Positions 9,999 through 21,500 of a stretch of DNA of 34,491 nt are shown here, piece by piece (position 1 is the stretch's first letter; each line of letters begins with the position of its first letter). A program made the position numbers and the translations under genes. Under the pieces are notes generated by a model. It was given only the letters and a program-made list of their open reading frames with translations, made no database searches and had not been told where the DNA came from. The DNA is from an uncultured Bacteroidota bacterium. GTDB taxonomy: Bacteria > Bacteroidota > Bacteroidia > Flavobacteriales > Flavobacteriaceae. Location: positions 1-34,491 of the forward strand of contig CACLQX010000006.1 of NCBI GenBank assembly GCA_902609185.1, written 5' to 3'.

Positions 9999-11398
9999 TA
10001 AACAGAAATATATTTAATTAGTTTTTTAGTCAATTTAAAAATAATTGAATCCTTACTCAGCTTATATTTAAAATTTAAATCAAAAATATTAGACTTTATT
10101 ATATAAGGTTTGTAATGACTAAAAGTTTTGAAAGATTCGTGTCCATGATATTTTCCCATTCCTGAGTTACCAATTCCACCAAAAGGAAGGTTTTTATTTA
10201 CAATTTGCCCAATTGTATCATTAATTGCACCACCTCCAAATGAATAGCTATTGATTAATTTTTTTGCATACTTTATGTTGTTTGTGAATACATAAAATGC
10301 AAGGGGGTTTTTACAACCTTCTAATATTTTATTTAGCTCATTATCAGAATTATATGTTATTATGGGAAGAATTGGTCCGAATATTTCATCATCTAAAATT
10401 TTATCTTTGGGGGAGGAGATCTCAACAATAGTTGGTTCAAAATATTTTACCTTTTTTTCGAACCTACCACCATAAATAATGTTACTATTTTCGAGGAGTT
10501 TGGAAAGTCTCATTACATGATTCTCATTAATAATAGTTGAGTAAAAAGGACTATTTTTTGGATTATTGGTGTAAATTGATTTAATATTTTTTATAATTGA
10601 ATTCACTAATGATTCCTTCACTTCCTTGTGAATAGCTAAGAAATTTGGAGCAATACAGGTTTGACCACAGTTTAAGAATTTCCCAAAAATTATCCTCTTT
10701 GATGCTGTTTCTATTGAAACATTTTTATCAATAATACATGGGTTTTTTCCACCTAGTTCAAGGGTTGTAGGTGTTAATGTTTTTGCTGCCTCTTTTGCAA
10801 CTATTTTTCCAATACTGGTACTTCCAGTAAAGAAAATATAATCCCATTTTAGACTCAATAAATATTTTCCAATTTTAGGTCCGCCGCTTATAATGTCGAC
10901 ATGTCCACGTTCAAATGAGTCGTTTATTATTTTTTCTAAAACTATTGATGTATTTGAGGAATGTTCCGAAGGCTTTAAAACCACAGTATTTCCAGCAGAC
11001 ACAGCCCCAATAATTGGCGAAATCGAAAGTTGAAATGGATAGTTCCAAGGTGAAATATTTAAAGTCACCCCATAAGGACAAGGTACAATGTAGTCAGACG
11101 AAAAAAAGTTTAGTAATGAAGATGATACTCTTTTTCTATTTGTCCATTTTTTTGTGTTTTTGATAAAAAAATTTAATTCATTATAAATAATTGCAATTTC
11201 AGACATGTAAGCTTCTGCATAACTTTTACCTAAATCAATTTTTAGAGCATTAACTATTTCATCCTCATATCTAATAATAGTTTTTTTTAATTTTCTAAGA
11301 GATTCAATTCTTATTTTTGGATTAATTGTTTTTTTTGAATCAAAAAATTCTTTTTGATTTTTCAAAATTTTTTGACAAAACTTAATTTTATTCATCAT
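9998..11398 (-). CDS. Aldehyde dehydrogenase family protein (class-3-like)
   Basis: NISPWNYPFQLSISPIIGAVSAGNTVVLKPSE, FFTGSTSIGKIVAKEAAKTLTPTTLELGGKNPCII, NCGQTCIAPNF active-site Cys. Stop overlaps the nitroreductase start by 1 nt (TAATG). Confidence 0.9.
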   Translation of the reverse strand: MMNKIKFCQKILKNQKEFFDSKKTINPKIRIESLRKLKKTIIRYEDEIVNALKIDLGKSYAEAYMSEIAIIYNELNFFIKNTKKWTNRKRVSSSLLNFFSSDYIVPCPYGVTLNISPWNYPFQLSISPIIGAVSAGNTVVLKPSEHSSNTSIVLEKIINDSFERGHVDIISGGPKIGKYLLSLKWDYIFFTGSTSIGKIVAKEAAKTLTPTTLELGGKNPCIIDKNVSIETASKRIIFGKFLNCGQTCIAPNFLAIHKEVKESLVNSIIKNIKSIYTNNPKNSPFYSTIINENHVMRLSKLLENSNIIYGGRFEKKVKYFEPTIVEISSPKDKILDDEIFGPILPIITYNSDNELNKILEGCKNPLAFYVFTNNIKYAKKLINSYSFGGGAINDTIGQIVNKNLPFGGIGNSGMGKYHGHESFKTFSHYKPYIIKSNIFDLNFKYKLSKDSIIFKLTKKLIKYISV

Positions 11399-11468
11399 TT
11401 AAAATTAATCAATCAATATAATAAGATAATTTCTACTTTTATTATGATAAACACTATATTTACTAGAT

Positions 11469-11494
11469 ACTCCATTTATATGGAGTTTTTTTTT
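11469..11494 (+). terminator. Intrinsic-terminator-like hairpin in the ilvD 5' leader (candidate attenuator)
   Basis: ACTCCA-tttata-TGGAGT perfect 6 bp inverted repeat (extendable to 7 bp) followed directly by T8; ends 5 nt before the ilvD ATG. Confidence 0.5.
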
Positions 11495-11499
11495 AGAAA

Positions 11500-13170
11500 A
11501 TGGAACTAAACAAGTACAGTAAAGTAATCACTAAAAAAGGTACACAACCTGCTGCACAGGCCATGCTTCATGCAATCGGATTAACAAAAGAAGATTTTGA
11601 GAAACCATTCATAGGTATTGCCAGTACAGGATATGAGGGTAATCCATGTAATATGCATCTAAATGACTTGTCTCTACAAATAAAAAATCAAATAGATAAA
11701 AAAAAGGCTGTCCCACTAATCTTCAATACTATTGGAATTAGTGACGGTATTTCTATGGGCACGAAAGGAATGAAGTATTCGCTTCCCTCTAGAGAAATAA
11801 TTGCAGATTCGATTGAATCTGTTGTTAATGGTATGTCATATGATTCTTTAATTACAGTTGTTGGCTGTGATAAAAATATGCCTGGAGCCTTAATGGCTAT
11901 GATTAGATTAAATAGACCATCAATTTTAGTATATGGTGGTACAATATCTCCGGGTTGTTACAAGGGTAAAAAACTAGATGTAGTATCAGCTTTTGAAGCT
12001 TGGGGTGAAAAAGTTTCAGGAAAAATTACTGATATTGATTATGAAAATATAATAAGCAACGCATGCCCAGGTCCTGGTGCTTGCGGAGGTATGTACACTG
12101 CAAATACCATGTCTTCTGCAATTGAGGCAATGGGAATGTCACTTCCTTATAATTCATCCAATCCAGCTGTAAGTGATCATAAATTAAATGAAAAGAAGAA
12201 AATTGCTAGTTCAATTCTAAATTTAATCCGAAATGATATAAAACCTAGTGATATAATTACTAGAAAGTCCATTGAAAATGCAGTGAGGTTAATTACCATA
12301 TTGGGAGGCTCTACAAACGCCGTATTACATATTCTGGCTATTTGTAAAACAGCTAACATTGATTTTAATATAGATGATTTTCAAAAAATATCAAATGAAA
12401 CTCCATTACTTGGAAACTTAAAACCAAGTGGAAAATTTCTCATGGAAGATTTACACAATATTGGTGGTATCCCTTGTGTTTTAAGGTTCATGATGGATGA
12501 GGGTATGCTAAATACTGATTGTTTAACTGTGACTGGAAAAACAATTGGTCAAAATCTTGAAAAGACACCAAAATTGGATTCTAATCAAGATATCATAATG
12601 CCAATAGATAAACCGATTAAAAAATCTGGGCATATTAGGATTCTCTATGGAAATATTGCCTCTAACGGATCAGTGGCAAAAATTACTGGAAAAGAAGGTT
12701 TGGTTTTTAAAGGAGTTGCCAGGGTTTTCGATTGTGAAGATGATGCAAATGAAGCAATTTCATATGGCAAAATTAAGAAAGGTGACGTCATTGTAATAAG
12801 ATTTGAGGGACCAAAAGGCGGACCTGGAATGCCCGAAATGTTAAAGCCAACATCTGCAATCATGGGTGCTGGTCTTGGAAATGATGTTGCATTAATTACA
12901 GATGGAAGATTTTCTGGTGGTACGCATGGATTTGTTGTTGGGCATATTTCACCAGAGGCTGCTGAGGGAGGTATGATAGCATTAATTAAGAACGGTGATA
13001 CTATTATTATCGATGCAGAAAAAAATGAAATTAATGTGAGATTGGATCAAAAAGAGATTGAATTAAGAAAAAAAGCATGGATAAAACCTGGTTTAAAATA
13101 TAAATCTGGTATTTTGTACAAATATTCTAAACTTGTATCAAGTGCATCAAAAGGTTGTATAACAGATTAA
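11500..13170 (+). CDS. ilvD: Dihydroxy-acid dehydratase
   Basis: 556 aa; [77 protein letters not shown]. Confidence 0.97.
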   Translation: MELNKYSKVITKKGTQPAAQAMLHAIGLTKEDFEKPFIGIASTGYEGNPCNMHLNDLSLQIKNQIDKKKAVPLIFNTIGISDGISMGTKGMKYSLPSREIIADSIESVVNGMSYDSLITVVGCDKNMPGALMAMIRLNRPSILVYGGTISPGCYKGKKLDVVSAFEAWGEKVSGKITDIDYENIISNACPGPGACGGMYTANTMSSAIEAMGMSLPYNSSNPAVSDHKLNEKKKIASSILNLIRNDIKPSDIITRKSIENAVRLITILGGSTNAVLHILAICKTANIDFNIDDFQKISNETPLLGNLKPSGKFLMEDLHNIGGIPCVLRFMMDEGMLNTDCLTVTGKTIGQNLEKTPKLDSNQDIIMPIDKPIKKSGHIRILYGNIASNGSVAKITGKEGLVFKGVARVFDCEDDANEAISYGKIKKGDVIVIRFEGPKGGPGMPEMLKPTSAIMGAGLGNDVALITDGRFSGGTHGFVVGHISPEAAEGGMIALIKNGDTIIIDAEKNEINVRLDQKEIELRKKAWIKPGLKYKSGILYKYSKLVSSASKGCITD

Positions 13171-13171
13171 T

Positions 13172-14863
13172 ATGAAAAAAATTTCAGGAGCAGAAGCTAT
13201 TATAAGATGTTTAATTTCTGAGGATGTAGACGTTTTATTTGGGTATCCAGGTGGTGCAATAATGCCTGTGTATGACGAGCTTTACAAATTTCAGAAAAAG
13301 CTAAATCATGTTCTTGTGAGACACGAGCAAGGTGCAACTCATGCAGCGCAGGGATATGCAAGATCTTCTGGAAAAGTGGGTGTTGCCATTGCAACATCAG
13401 GTCCTGGTGCAACAAATCTGGTTACTGGCATTGCAGATGCTCAAATTGATTCAACACCAATGGTGTGTATAACTGGACAAGTCGCATCTTATTTACTTGG
13501 CTCTGATGCATTTCAAGAAACTGATATTATAGGTATATCTACACCTGTAACAAAATGGAATTATCAAATCACAAAAGCATCAGAAATAAGTGAGGTTATT
13601 TCTAAAGCTTTCTATATAGCTAAATCTGGAAGACCTGGACCTGTTCTAATAGATATTACTAAAGATGCTCAATTTGATATGATTGAGAGTTTTGAGTATA
13701 AAAGATGTATAAATATTCGAAGTTATACTCCAACGCCTAAGTTTGATAAATCTGTAATTTTGGATGCTGTAAAATTAATTAATAAATCAAAGAGGCCTCT
13801 CATTGTTTGGGGACAAGGTGTTATCTTAGGAAATGCTGAGCCTGAATTCAAAGATTTTGTTGAAAAATCTGGAATTCCCGCGGCTTGGACCATTTTGGGT
13901 GTTTCAGCAATTTCAACTAATCACGAACTTAATGTTGGTATGGTTGGTATGCATGGTAATTATGGACCAAATGTACTTACTAACCAATGTGACTTATTGA
14001 TTGCAATTGGGATGAGATTTGATGACAGAGTTACAGGGGATCTAAAATCATATGCAAAACAAGCTAAAATTATTCATTTTGAAATTGATCCAGCAGAAGT
14101 TGATAAAAATGTTAAAGTTGAATTAGCTGTTATCGGTGATGTAAAGCAGACTCTAAAAGAAATACTTCCACATGTAAAGAAAAGAAAACATGTTTCCTGG
14201 GTAAATAACTTTAGAGAATTAAACAAAATTGAGTTTGATAAGGTTATTGATCAAGAATACAATAAACAACATGGTGGATTAAGTATGGCAGAGGTAATCA
14301 AGTCCATAAATGAAAATACTGATGGTAATTCTATTCTTGTGACTGATGTTGGTCAGCACCAAATGGTTGCATGCAGATATATGAATTTTAATAAATCTAA
14401 ATCAAATATAACCTCAGGCGGACTTGGTACCATGGGTTTTGCACTTCCTGCAGCACTAGGGGCTAAAATTGGAGATCCAGAAAGAGAGGTTATAGCTGTT
14501 ATTGGTGACGGAGGATTTCAAATGACCATTCAAGAACTAGGAACTATTTTTCAAACCTCTTCAGCAGTAAAAATTGTTATTTTAAACAATGAATATTTAG
14601 GCATGGTTAGACAATGGCAGCAATTATTTTTTGACAAAAGGTATGCATCCACAGAAATGACTAATCCTGATTTTGTTACAATATCTAAAGGTTATTTTAT
14701 TGAGTCAAAACGTGTGTCTAAAAGAAAAGATCTTAATTCATCAATTAAACAAATGTTATCATATGACGGACCTTATTTACTGGAGGTCTGTGTTGAGAAA
14801 GAGGATAATGTCTTCCCGATGATACCTTCTGGATCTTCAGTTTCTGATATAAGATTAGAGTAA
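13172..14863 (+). CDS. ilvB: Acetolactate synthase large subunit
   Basis: 563 aa ThDP enzyme; GYPGGAIMPVYDELY, HEQGATHAAQGYARSSGKVGVAIATSGPGATNLVTGIADA, VIGDGGFQMTIQELGTI. Confidence 0.97.
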   Translation: MKKISGAEAIIRCLISEDVDVLFGYPGGAIMPVYDELYKFQKKLNHVLVRHEQGATHAAQGYARSSGKVGVAIATSGPGATNLVTGIADAQIDSTPMVCITGQVASYLLGSDAFQETDIIGISTPVTKWNYQITKASEISEVISKAFYIAKSGRPGPVLIDITKDAQFDMIESFEYKRCINIRSYTPTPKFDKSVILDAVKLINKSKRPLIVWGQGVILGNAEPEFKDFVEKSGIPAAWTILGVSAISTNHELNVGMVGMHGNYGPNVLTNQCDLLIAIGMRFDDRVTGDLKSYAKQAKIIHFEIDPAEVDKNVKVELAVIGDVKQTLKEILPHVKKRKHVSWVNNFRELNKIEFDKVIDQEYNKQHGGLSMAEVIKSINENTDGNSILVTDVGQHQMVACRYMNFNKSKSNITSGGLGTMGFALPAALGAKIGDPEREVIAVIGDGGFQMTIQELGTIFQTSSAVKIVILNNEYLGMVRQWQQLFFDKRYASTEMTNPDFVTISKGYFIESKRVSKRKDLNSSIKQMLSYDGPYLLEVCVEKEDNVFPMIPSGSSVSDIRLE

Positions 14864-15382
14864 ATGAAAAAAACAACTTACACAATCTCCATATATACTG
14901 AGAATAATGTTGGTTTACTCAATAGAGTTTCCCAAATATTTTTAAAAAGACACATTAATATAGCTAGCATTACATCATCAGAGTCTGAAATACCTGATAT
15001 TTTTAGGTTTGTAATTGTAGTTAATGTTAGTAAAGAACAAGTTGCAAAACTTGTTAAGCAAATTGAGAAACAAATAGAAGTTATTTCAGTTTTTTTCCAT
15101 ACGGATAAGCAAACTATATTTTTAGAAACTGCCTTATACAAAGTTAAATCCAGTTCATTATTTGAAGAAAAGCAAATTCAAAACATCATTAAAGATAGTA
15201 GAGCAAATATTGTAACAGTAAAGCCAGCATTTTTTGTTATTGAAAAAACTGGTTGGAGATCCGAAACTGAAGATTTATACGAAAAATTAAAACCTTATGG
15301 TTTGTTACAATTTGTAAGATCTGGAAGAATTTCAGTAACAAAAAAATCAATGGAGATAAGTAAGATTTTAAATAATAAATAA
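14864..15382 (+). CDS. ilvN: Acetolactate synthase small subunit (ACT domain)
   Basis: 172 aa; [47 protein letters not shown]; sits between ilvB and ilvC. Confidence 0.93.
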   Translation: MKKTTYTISIYTENNVGLLNRVSQIFLKRHINIASITSSESEIPDIFRFVIVVNVSKEQVAKLVKQIEKQIEVISVFFHTDKQTIFLETALYKVKSSSLFEEKQIQNIIKDSRANIVTVKPAFFVIEKTGWRSETEDLYEKLKPYGLLQFVRSGRISVTKKSMEISKILNNK

Positions 15383-15384
15383 GA

Positions 15385-16848
15385 ATGAGTAATTATTATA
15401 ATAATTTAACCGAGTTAGAAAAAAAAGAACAATTGGCAAAATGTAGATTTATGAATGAGAAAGAATTCTCAGATGGTATAAATGCTTTGTTATATAAAAA
15501 AATTGTTATAATTGGTTGTGGTGCACAAGGGTTAAATCAAGGTCTTAACATGAGAGATTCTGGTCTAAATATTTCCTATGCTCTAAGAAAATCATCCATC
15601 GAGAATCAATCGCAATCATTTAAGAATGCGATAAAAAACAATTTTATTGTTGATAGCTATGAAAAATTGATTCCTGATGCAGACGTTCTAATAAATTTGA
15701 CACCTGACAAAAATCATTCTCAAGTAGTTAAAAAAGCAATGCCTTTAATGAAATTAAATTCAGTTCTTTCATATTCACACGGATTTAATATAGTTGAAGA
15801 GGGAATTTCAGTTAGAGAAGATATAACTGTAATAATGGTTGCTCCAAAATGTCCAGGCACAGAAGTTAGAGAAGAATTTTTGAGAGGTTTTGGTGTTCCA
15901 ACTTTAATTGCTGTTCACCCAGAAAATGACCCTTTTGGATTAGGTTTAGATATTGCCAAAGCATATGCAGTTGCTACTGGAGGCCACAAAGCAGGTGTTT
16001 TAGAATCCTCATTTGTTGCTGAGGTTAAATCTGATTTGATGGGAGAGCAAACAATTTTATGTGGCATATTACAATCAGGATCACTTTTGATTTATAAGAA
16101 AATGATTGAGCTAGGATATGAATCTGATTTCAGTATAAAATTAATTCAAAACGGATGGGAAACAATAACTGAGGAACTTAAACACAATGGTATTCAAGGA
16201 ATGATGAATAGGTTAGATGATTCATCAAGATATGTTGCACATAAACTTTCTGATGAATTAAAAAAAATAATGACACCATTATTTAATAAACACATGTCTG
16301 ATATTTTAGATGGAACATTTTCTAATGATATGATGAAAGACTGGATAAATAATGACCATAAACTTTTGAGCTGGAGGGAGGATACAGGTAAAAGCAAATT
16401 TGAATTAAATAGTGCAGGATCAATGAAAATCAAAAATCAGGAATACTTTGATAAGGGGATTTTAATGGTTTCATTTGTAAAATCTGGTGTTGAACTCGCT
16501 TTCGAAACTATGGTGAATAATGGAATTATTGATGAGTCAGCTTATTATGAATCACTTCATGAATTACCATTAATCGCTAATCTAGTTGCTAGAAAAAAGC
16601 TATACGAGATGAATAGAATTATTTCTGATACTGCTGAATATGGTTGTTATTTGTTTAATAATTCTTGTATTCCGTTGCTAGAAAATTTCATGCATAAAAT
16701 TAAAAAACATCAAATTGGATCAGTTTGTTCGATTGAATTTGATAAGAATGAATTATCATCATTTGATAAAAAAACTTATTCCCATCCAATTGAACATATT
16801 GGTGAAACGCTCAGAAATAATATGAAAAACATGAAAAAGTTAATTTAA
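15385..16848 (+). CDS. ilvC: Ketol-acid reductoisomerase, class II (long form)
   Basis: 487 aa; [70 protein letters not shown]. Confidence 0.96.
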   Translation: MSNYYNNLTELEKKEQLAKCRFMNEKEFSDGINALLYKKIVIIGCGAQGLNQGLNMRDSGLNISYALRKSSIENQSQSFKNAIKNNFIVDSYEKLIPDADVLINLTPDKNHSQVVKKAMPLMKLNSVLSYSHGFNIVEEGISVREDITVIMVAPKCPGTEVREEFLRGFGVPTLIAVHPENDPFGLGLDIAKAYAVATGGHKAGVLESSFVAEVKSDLMGEQTILCGILQSGSLLIYKKMIELGYESDFSIKLIQNGWETITEELKHNGIQGMMNRLDDSSRYVAHKLSDELKKIMTPLFNKHMSDILDGTFSNDMMKDWINNDHKLLSWREDTGKSKFELNSAGSMKIKNQEYFDKGILMVSFVKSGVELAFETMVNNGIIDESAYYESLHELPLIANLVARKKLYEMNRIISDTAEYGCYLFNNSCIPLLENFMHKIKKHQIGSVCSIEFDKNELSSFDKKTYSHPIEHIGETLRNNMKNMKKLI

Positions 16849-16909
16849 AACTCATTAATTGTATAAAATGACTGGCATTATTCTTGATCCAAAACTATAA
16901 ACAACTAAC

Positions 16910-18493
16910 ATGTTACACCCAGTTCCTCACGAGTTCGACATAAAAGAACCAATTAAACACAAAACATTCTTGATTAATGGTAAAATAGCTAACTGGAAAG
17001 GTGAATACAGTGAAGTAAAATCTACGATACTATCCTCAAAAAAAAATATTCCTTACAAACTGATTGGATATTCACCAAAAATGGACGAAAAACATGCTTT
17101 AAAAGCTTTGGAAGCTGCTAATAAAGCTTACAACAATGGAACCGGTAAATGGCCTACAATGAAAGTATATGAAAGAATCAATTGTATGCAGAAATTCGTT
17201 GACTTAATGAAAGGAAAAAGAGATGAGGTTGTCAAGCTTTTGATGTGGGAAATTGGTAAAAACTTAAATGATTCCCGGAAAGAGTTTGATAGAACAGTAG
17301 ACTATATTGATGAAACAATCAAAGAGTATAAGAAAATAGATCGTGATGGAGCTACTTTTCAAAATAATTCTGGCGTGAGAGCTTTAATAAGAAGGGGTCC
17401 TTTAGGTGTTGTGCTCTGTCTTGGGCCATATAATTATCCATTAAATGAAACATTTGCGTTATTAATCCCTGCAATTATCATGGGAAATACAGCTATATTT
17501 AAACCAGCTAAACACGGTGTTTTATTAATTGCGCCGCTGTTGAATGCTTTTAAAGAGTCATTTCCTCCAGGTGTAGTTAATATAGTTTTTGGTAGGGGAA
17601 GAGAAATGGCATCACCAATCATGAAAACAGGAAAAGTAAATGTACTTGCTCTTATTGGGCATAGTAGTTCTGCAATTTCCTTGCAAGATTTACATCCACA
17701 AAAAAATAGATTGAGACTGGTTCTTGGCTTAGAAGCAAAAAATCCTGCTATTATCTTAGATGATGCTGACTTAGATTTGGCTGTAAATGAATGTATTAAT
17801 GGTTCACTATCATTTAACGGACAAAGATGTACCGCCCTGAAGATTATTTATGTTCATGAAAAAATTAAAGATAAATTTCTCAAACAATTTTGTGAAAAAG
17901 TAGATGACTTAAAATTAGGACTTCCATGGGAAAATACACTTCTAACCCCACTTCCAGAACCGCATAAACCTAAATATATTAATGATTTAATTGAAGATGC
18001 CAAAGAGAAAGGGGCAAGGGTTTTAAACAAAAAAGGAGGAGAAGTAAGTAATAATTATATATTTCCAGCTGTTTTATATCCGGCAAATGAACAAATGAAA
18101 GTATATAAAGAGGAGCAATTTGGTCCAGTAATTCCTGTTATTTCCTTTGATGATATAGATATTCCTATCTCATTTATGGCGGAATCAAATTATGGTCAAC
18201 AAGTAAGCTTATTTGGAAAATCTGAAAAAAAATTAGGCCCTCTAATAGATTCATTAGTCAATTTAGTTTGTAGGGTTAATCTTAACTCTTCTTGTCAACG
18301 AGGCCCTGATGTATTTCCTTTTACTGGAAGAAAGGACTCAGCTGTTGCAACTCTGAGTGTTCATGATGCACTAAGATCATTCTCAATCAGAACCTTTGTG
18401 GCGTCTAAGGACAATGAAATCAACAAAGAAATTCTTAGAAAATTAATTGATAATAAAGAATCAAATTTTATTAGAACAGATTATTATTTGTAG
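16910..18493 (+). CDS. gapN: NADP-dependent (non-phosphorylating) glyceraldehyde-3-phosphate dehydrogenase, ALDH superfamily
   Basis: 527 aa; [88 protein letters not shown]. GapN-like within the ALDH superfamily. Confidence 0.78.
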   Translation: MLHPVPHEFDIKEPIKHKTFLINGKIANWKGEYSEVKSTILSSKKNIPYKLIGYSPKMDEKHALKALEAANKAYNNGTGKWPTMKVYERINCMQKFVDLMKGKRDEVVKLLMWEIGKNLNDSRKEFDRTVDYIDETIKEYKKIDRDGATFQNNSGVRALIRRGPLGVVLCLGPYNYPLNETFALLIPAIIMGNTAIFKPAKHGVLLIAPLLNAFKESFPPGVVNIVFGRGREMASPIMKTGKVNVLALIGHSSSAISLQDLHPQKNRLRLVLGLEAKNPAIILDDADLDLAVNECINGSLSFNGQRCTALKIIYVHEKIKDKFLKQFCEKVDDLKLGLPWENTLLTPLPEPHKPKYINDLIEDAKEKGARVLNKKGGEVSNNYIFPAVLYPANEQMKVYKEEQFGPVIPVISFDDIDIPISFMAESNYGQQVSLFGKSEKKLGPLIDSLVNLVCRVNLNSSCQRGPDVFPFTGRKDSAVATLSVHDALRSFSIRTFVASKDNEINKEILRKLIDNKESNFIRTDYYL

Positions 18494-18499
18494 TATAAT

Positions 18500-19615
18500 T
18501 TAATTTAGCATTATTGGCATCACTAACATAATAATGCTTTCGCTATCATTATCAATAATACCCGGTGAAATTATTCCTGCTCTGCTTGGGGATGAAAGCT
18601 CTAACTTTATTAGTTCCGAATCAAGGTTTGATAACATTTCTACAATAAACTTAGAATTAAAACCTATGGAAATATCAGACCCATTATAGTTACAATCTAA
18701 TACTTCCTCAGATTTGTTATTAAAATCTAAATCTTCAGCTTTTATCACAAGTTTATTGCCTTTGATATCAAGTTTGACTTGATTTGTAGATTTACTTGAA
18801 AAAATAGATGATCTTTTTGCAGCTTGCAAAAATTGTAATCTATCAATTTCAAGAACATTTGGGTTCTCTTTTGGAATTACAGCATCATAATTCGGGTATT
18901 TACCATCAATTAATCTACAAACCAATTTAAAATTTGAAAAATTAAAAATTGCATTGGTTTTGTTGTATAAAACATTTGTGTCGGAATCATGATCTTGAAG
19001 AATATTTTTTAAAATATTTAATGGCTTGTTAGGTACAATAAATTCTATTGATGAATCTGACTTAACATCTTTTCTTTCATATTTTACTAATTTATGAGCA
19101 TCTGTTGCTACAAAACATGATGAATCTGAACTAATTTGAAAAAACACACCAGACATAACAGGCCTTAAATCATCATTGCCTGATGCAAATATTGTTGAAT
19201 TTATAATTTTTAATAAAATTGATGATTTAAAATTTATGACTGATGCCTCTTCAACTGCCAATGGCTTTGGAAAATCTGAACCATCATAGTATGATAAGGA
19301 ATATTGACCGTTACTTGAATTTATTTCTAGAATATTATTTTCCAAAACTGAAAAGGTTAGTGGTTGATCTGGCAGTGACCTAACTATATCAATCAAAAGC
19401 TTAGCAGGAATAGCAATGTTCGATTGAATTGATGATTCTATAGAAATGTTTGACGTCAGCGATGTTTCCATATCTGATGCTGTTATATGTAAGTTGTTGT
19501 TGATAATTTCAAATAAAAAACAATCAAGAATAGGCAGTGTATTATTATTATTTAATATTGATCCTAAAACTTGTAAATTTTTTAGTAAACTTTCAGAAGA
19601 AATTATAAATTTCAT
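18500..19615 (-). CDS. dnaN: DNA polymerase III subunit beta (sliding clamp)
   Basis: 371 aa; MKFIISSESLLKNLQVLGSILNNNNTLPILDCFLFEI..., FVATDAHKLVKYER, C-terminal MLVMPIMLN. Confidence 0.95.
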   Translation of the reverse strand: MKFIISSESLLKNLQVLGSILNNNNTLPILDCFLFEIINNNLHITASDMETSLTSNISIESSIQSNIAIPAKLLIDIVRSLPDQPLTFSVLENNILEINSSNGQYSLSYYDGSDFPKPLAVEEASVINFKSSILLKIINSTIFASGNDDLRPVMSGVFFQISSDSSCFVATDAHKLVKYERKDVKSDSSIEFIVPNKPLNILKNILQDHDSDTNVLYNKTNAIFNFSNFKLVCRLIDGKYPNYDAVIPKENPNVLEIDRLQFLQAAKRSSIFSSKSTNQVKLDIKGNKLVIKAEDLDFNNKSEEVLDCNYNGSDISIGFNSKFIVEMLSNLDSELIKLELSSPSRAGIISPGIIDNDSESIIMLVMPIMLN

Positions 19616-19671
19616 ATAGTAATAAATATATCGTAAAAGGAACTTATAATAAAATTAAATTCAAAAAAATT

Positions 19672-20499
19672 CTAGGAACTTATAAACTTTATTGAAATGC
19701 TATCACCATAAGATAGTCCAAACAAACTTCCTGCTCCACCACTAACTTTAGGGTTGCTTTTGTAAATACATAACGTTAAATTTCCAGAAGAATTAAATAA
19801 AGCAATTTTTTTCCCATCCTCCTCTCTGTATTCTTTTTTAATACTGTAATTGATTGCATGATTGAATGAATCATAAACCTTATTAAATTTTACATTTCTT
19901 GCATTTATTTCGTATGATCTATCATTAATGAATTTATCAAAAAGATCCTTGTTGATATTTGAGACAACGTTTCCATAATTATCAACGTATACAACATGCC
20001 CTATTATTGTGTCATCAGATTGAGTTTTGACATTCAAATTTGTAAAAGTTTTTAGTTTAACTACTTCATTTCCAAGTAAATTAATATTACCACCTCTAAT
20101 TAAATGGGCAGCAGCTTTAACAAATGTTCTTATTGACGATGAATTTTCATGTTTAATAAATGTAATTTCAATATTTTTTTCAGGCTTTAAGTGATCTGAA
20201 AGTAAAGAAATGAACCCATTATCTGCAGTTATAAAGTAGTGATTATCATAATAAGAAATAATTAGAGATTTTTCAGGGTTATATTGAGCATCTACATCAA
20301 TAATATGTATAGTGCCCCGGGGGTAATTTACATATGATCTTTTTGTAATATATGCTGCCTCAACAATATTAAAAGGTGAAATTTCGTGACTAACATCAAC
20401 TATGTTTATTGTAGAAATCTCACTAAGTAGTAATGCTTTTGCTTTTGAGACTTTAGAACCCTTATTCCCATAGTCCGATAAAAGAGTAATTATAGACAT
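19672..20499 (-). CDS. SAM hydroxide adenosyltransferase family protein (DUF62/duf-62)
   Basis: ITLLSDYGNKGSKVSKAKALLLSEISTINIVDVSHEISPFNIVEAAYI, HIIDVDAQYN, ITADNGFISLL, GHVVYVDNYGNVVSNI. Confidence 0.88.
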   Translation of the reverse strand: MSIITLLSDYGNKGSKVSKAKALLLSEISTINIVDVSHEISPFNIVEAAYITKRSYVNYPRGTIHIIDVDAQYNPEKSLIISYYDNHYFITADNGFISLLSDHLKPEKNIEITFIKHENSSSIRTFVKAAAHLIRGGNINLLGNEVVKLKTFTNLNVKTQSDDTIIGHVVYVDNYGNVVSNINKDLFDKFINDRSYEINARNVKFNKVYDSFNHAINYSIKKEYREEDGKKIALFNSSGNLTLCIYKSNPKVSGGAGSLFGLSYGDSISIKFISS

Positions 20500-20561
20500 T
20501 ATAATATTAAGATAATATTCTTTTTTATAAATTTACTCAATAAGAATTTATTAAAAATTTT

Positions 20562-21500
20562 TTGGAAAAATTTGAGTACTATATTAAGGATCTTCATCCA
20601 TCAGATTTTTTTAACTCTGATATTGACATACTCAAATCACTAAAGAAAGTTTATAACAATATAAATATTACACCTAGAGGAGACAAGCTTTTGCTTGAAG
20701 GTGAAAATAATGATATACTAAAACTTTGTGTTGTTCTAGATTCATTAATTTATTTTTTAAAACAAAATGAGGATCTAAATGAATCTAATTTACTTCAAAT
20801 TATCTCAGGAAGAGGGGATAAGCTTCTGAGTCCTGAGTCTGGGAGAGTTATTTTATATGGAACAAATAGAAAGAAAATAAAGGCACACACACTCAACCAA
20901 ATAAAAATCCTCGAAGCTTTTGAAAATAATGATATGGTATTTGCCATTGGACCCGCTGGTACAGGAAAAACATATACTGGCGTAGCCTTAGCTGTTAAGG
21001 CTCTTAAGAGTAAAGATGTAAAAAGAATTATCCTTACTAGACCTGCAGTAGAAGCAGGTGAAAATTTAGGATTTCTTCCCGGTGATTTAAAAGATAAACT
21101 TGACCCATATATGCAACCACTTTATGATGCATTAAAAGACATGATTCAAGTCGAAAAGCTTGATGACTATATTAAAAGAGGAATTATTGAAATAGCACCT
21201 CTGGCCTATATGAGAGGGAGAACTTTAGATAATGCATTTGTAATACTTGATGAGGCTCAAAATACAACAGAAAATCAAATGAAAATGTTTTTAACAAGGA
21301 TGGGGAAAAAAGCAAAATTTATGATTACTGGAGATCCAGGCCAAATTGACTTGCCCAAGAGCTCTTTGTCTGGTTTAAAGCAGGCAAATATTTTGCTTCA
21401 AAAAATTGAAGGTATTGAAATAGTATACTTAGACGGTAGTGATGTTATACGTCACAAATTAGTTAGAAATATAATTGACGCTTATAACTTGAGTAAATAA
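20562..21500 (+). CDS. phoH: PhoH family ATPase
   Basis: 312 aa; FAIGPAGTGKTYTGVALAVKAL, ILTRPAVEAGENLGFLPGDLKDKLDPYMQPLYDAL, FVILDEAQNTTENQMKMFLTRMG. TTG start. Confidence 0.93.
   Translation: MEKFEYYIKDLHPSDFFNSDIDILKSLKKVYNNINITPRGDKLLLEGENNDILKLCVVLDSLIYFLKQNEDLNESNLLQIISGRGDKLLSPESGRVILYGTNRKKIKAHTLNQIKILEAFENNDMVFAIGPAGTGKTYTGVALAVKALKSKDVKRIILTRPAVEAGENLGFLPGDLKDKLDPYMQPLYDALKDMIQVEKLDDYIKRGIIEIAPLAYMRGRTLDNAFVILDEAQNTTENQMKMFLTRMGKKAKFMITGDPGQIDLPKSSLSGLKQANILLQKIEGIEIVYLDGSDVIRHKLVRNIIDAYNLSK

Noticed and set aside
11444-11509. Classical Ile/Leu/Val-sensing leader peptide upstream of ilvD
   Set aside because: The small ORF is real, but only 3 of 21 codons are Ile and none are Leu or Val. 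In an AT-rich genome this is not enrichment, so I report the hairpin but not an amino-acid-specific leader peptide.
20500-20540. AATATT-aagat-AATATT-cTTTTTT as a terminator or regulatory hairpin in the phoH leader
   Set aside because: All A/U stem, very weak, and such repeats arise easily in AT-rich intergenic DNA.
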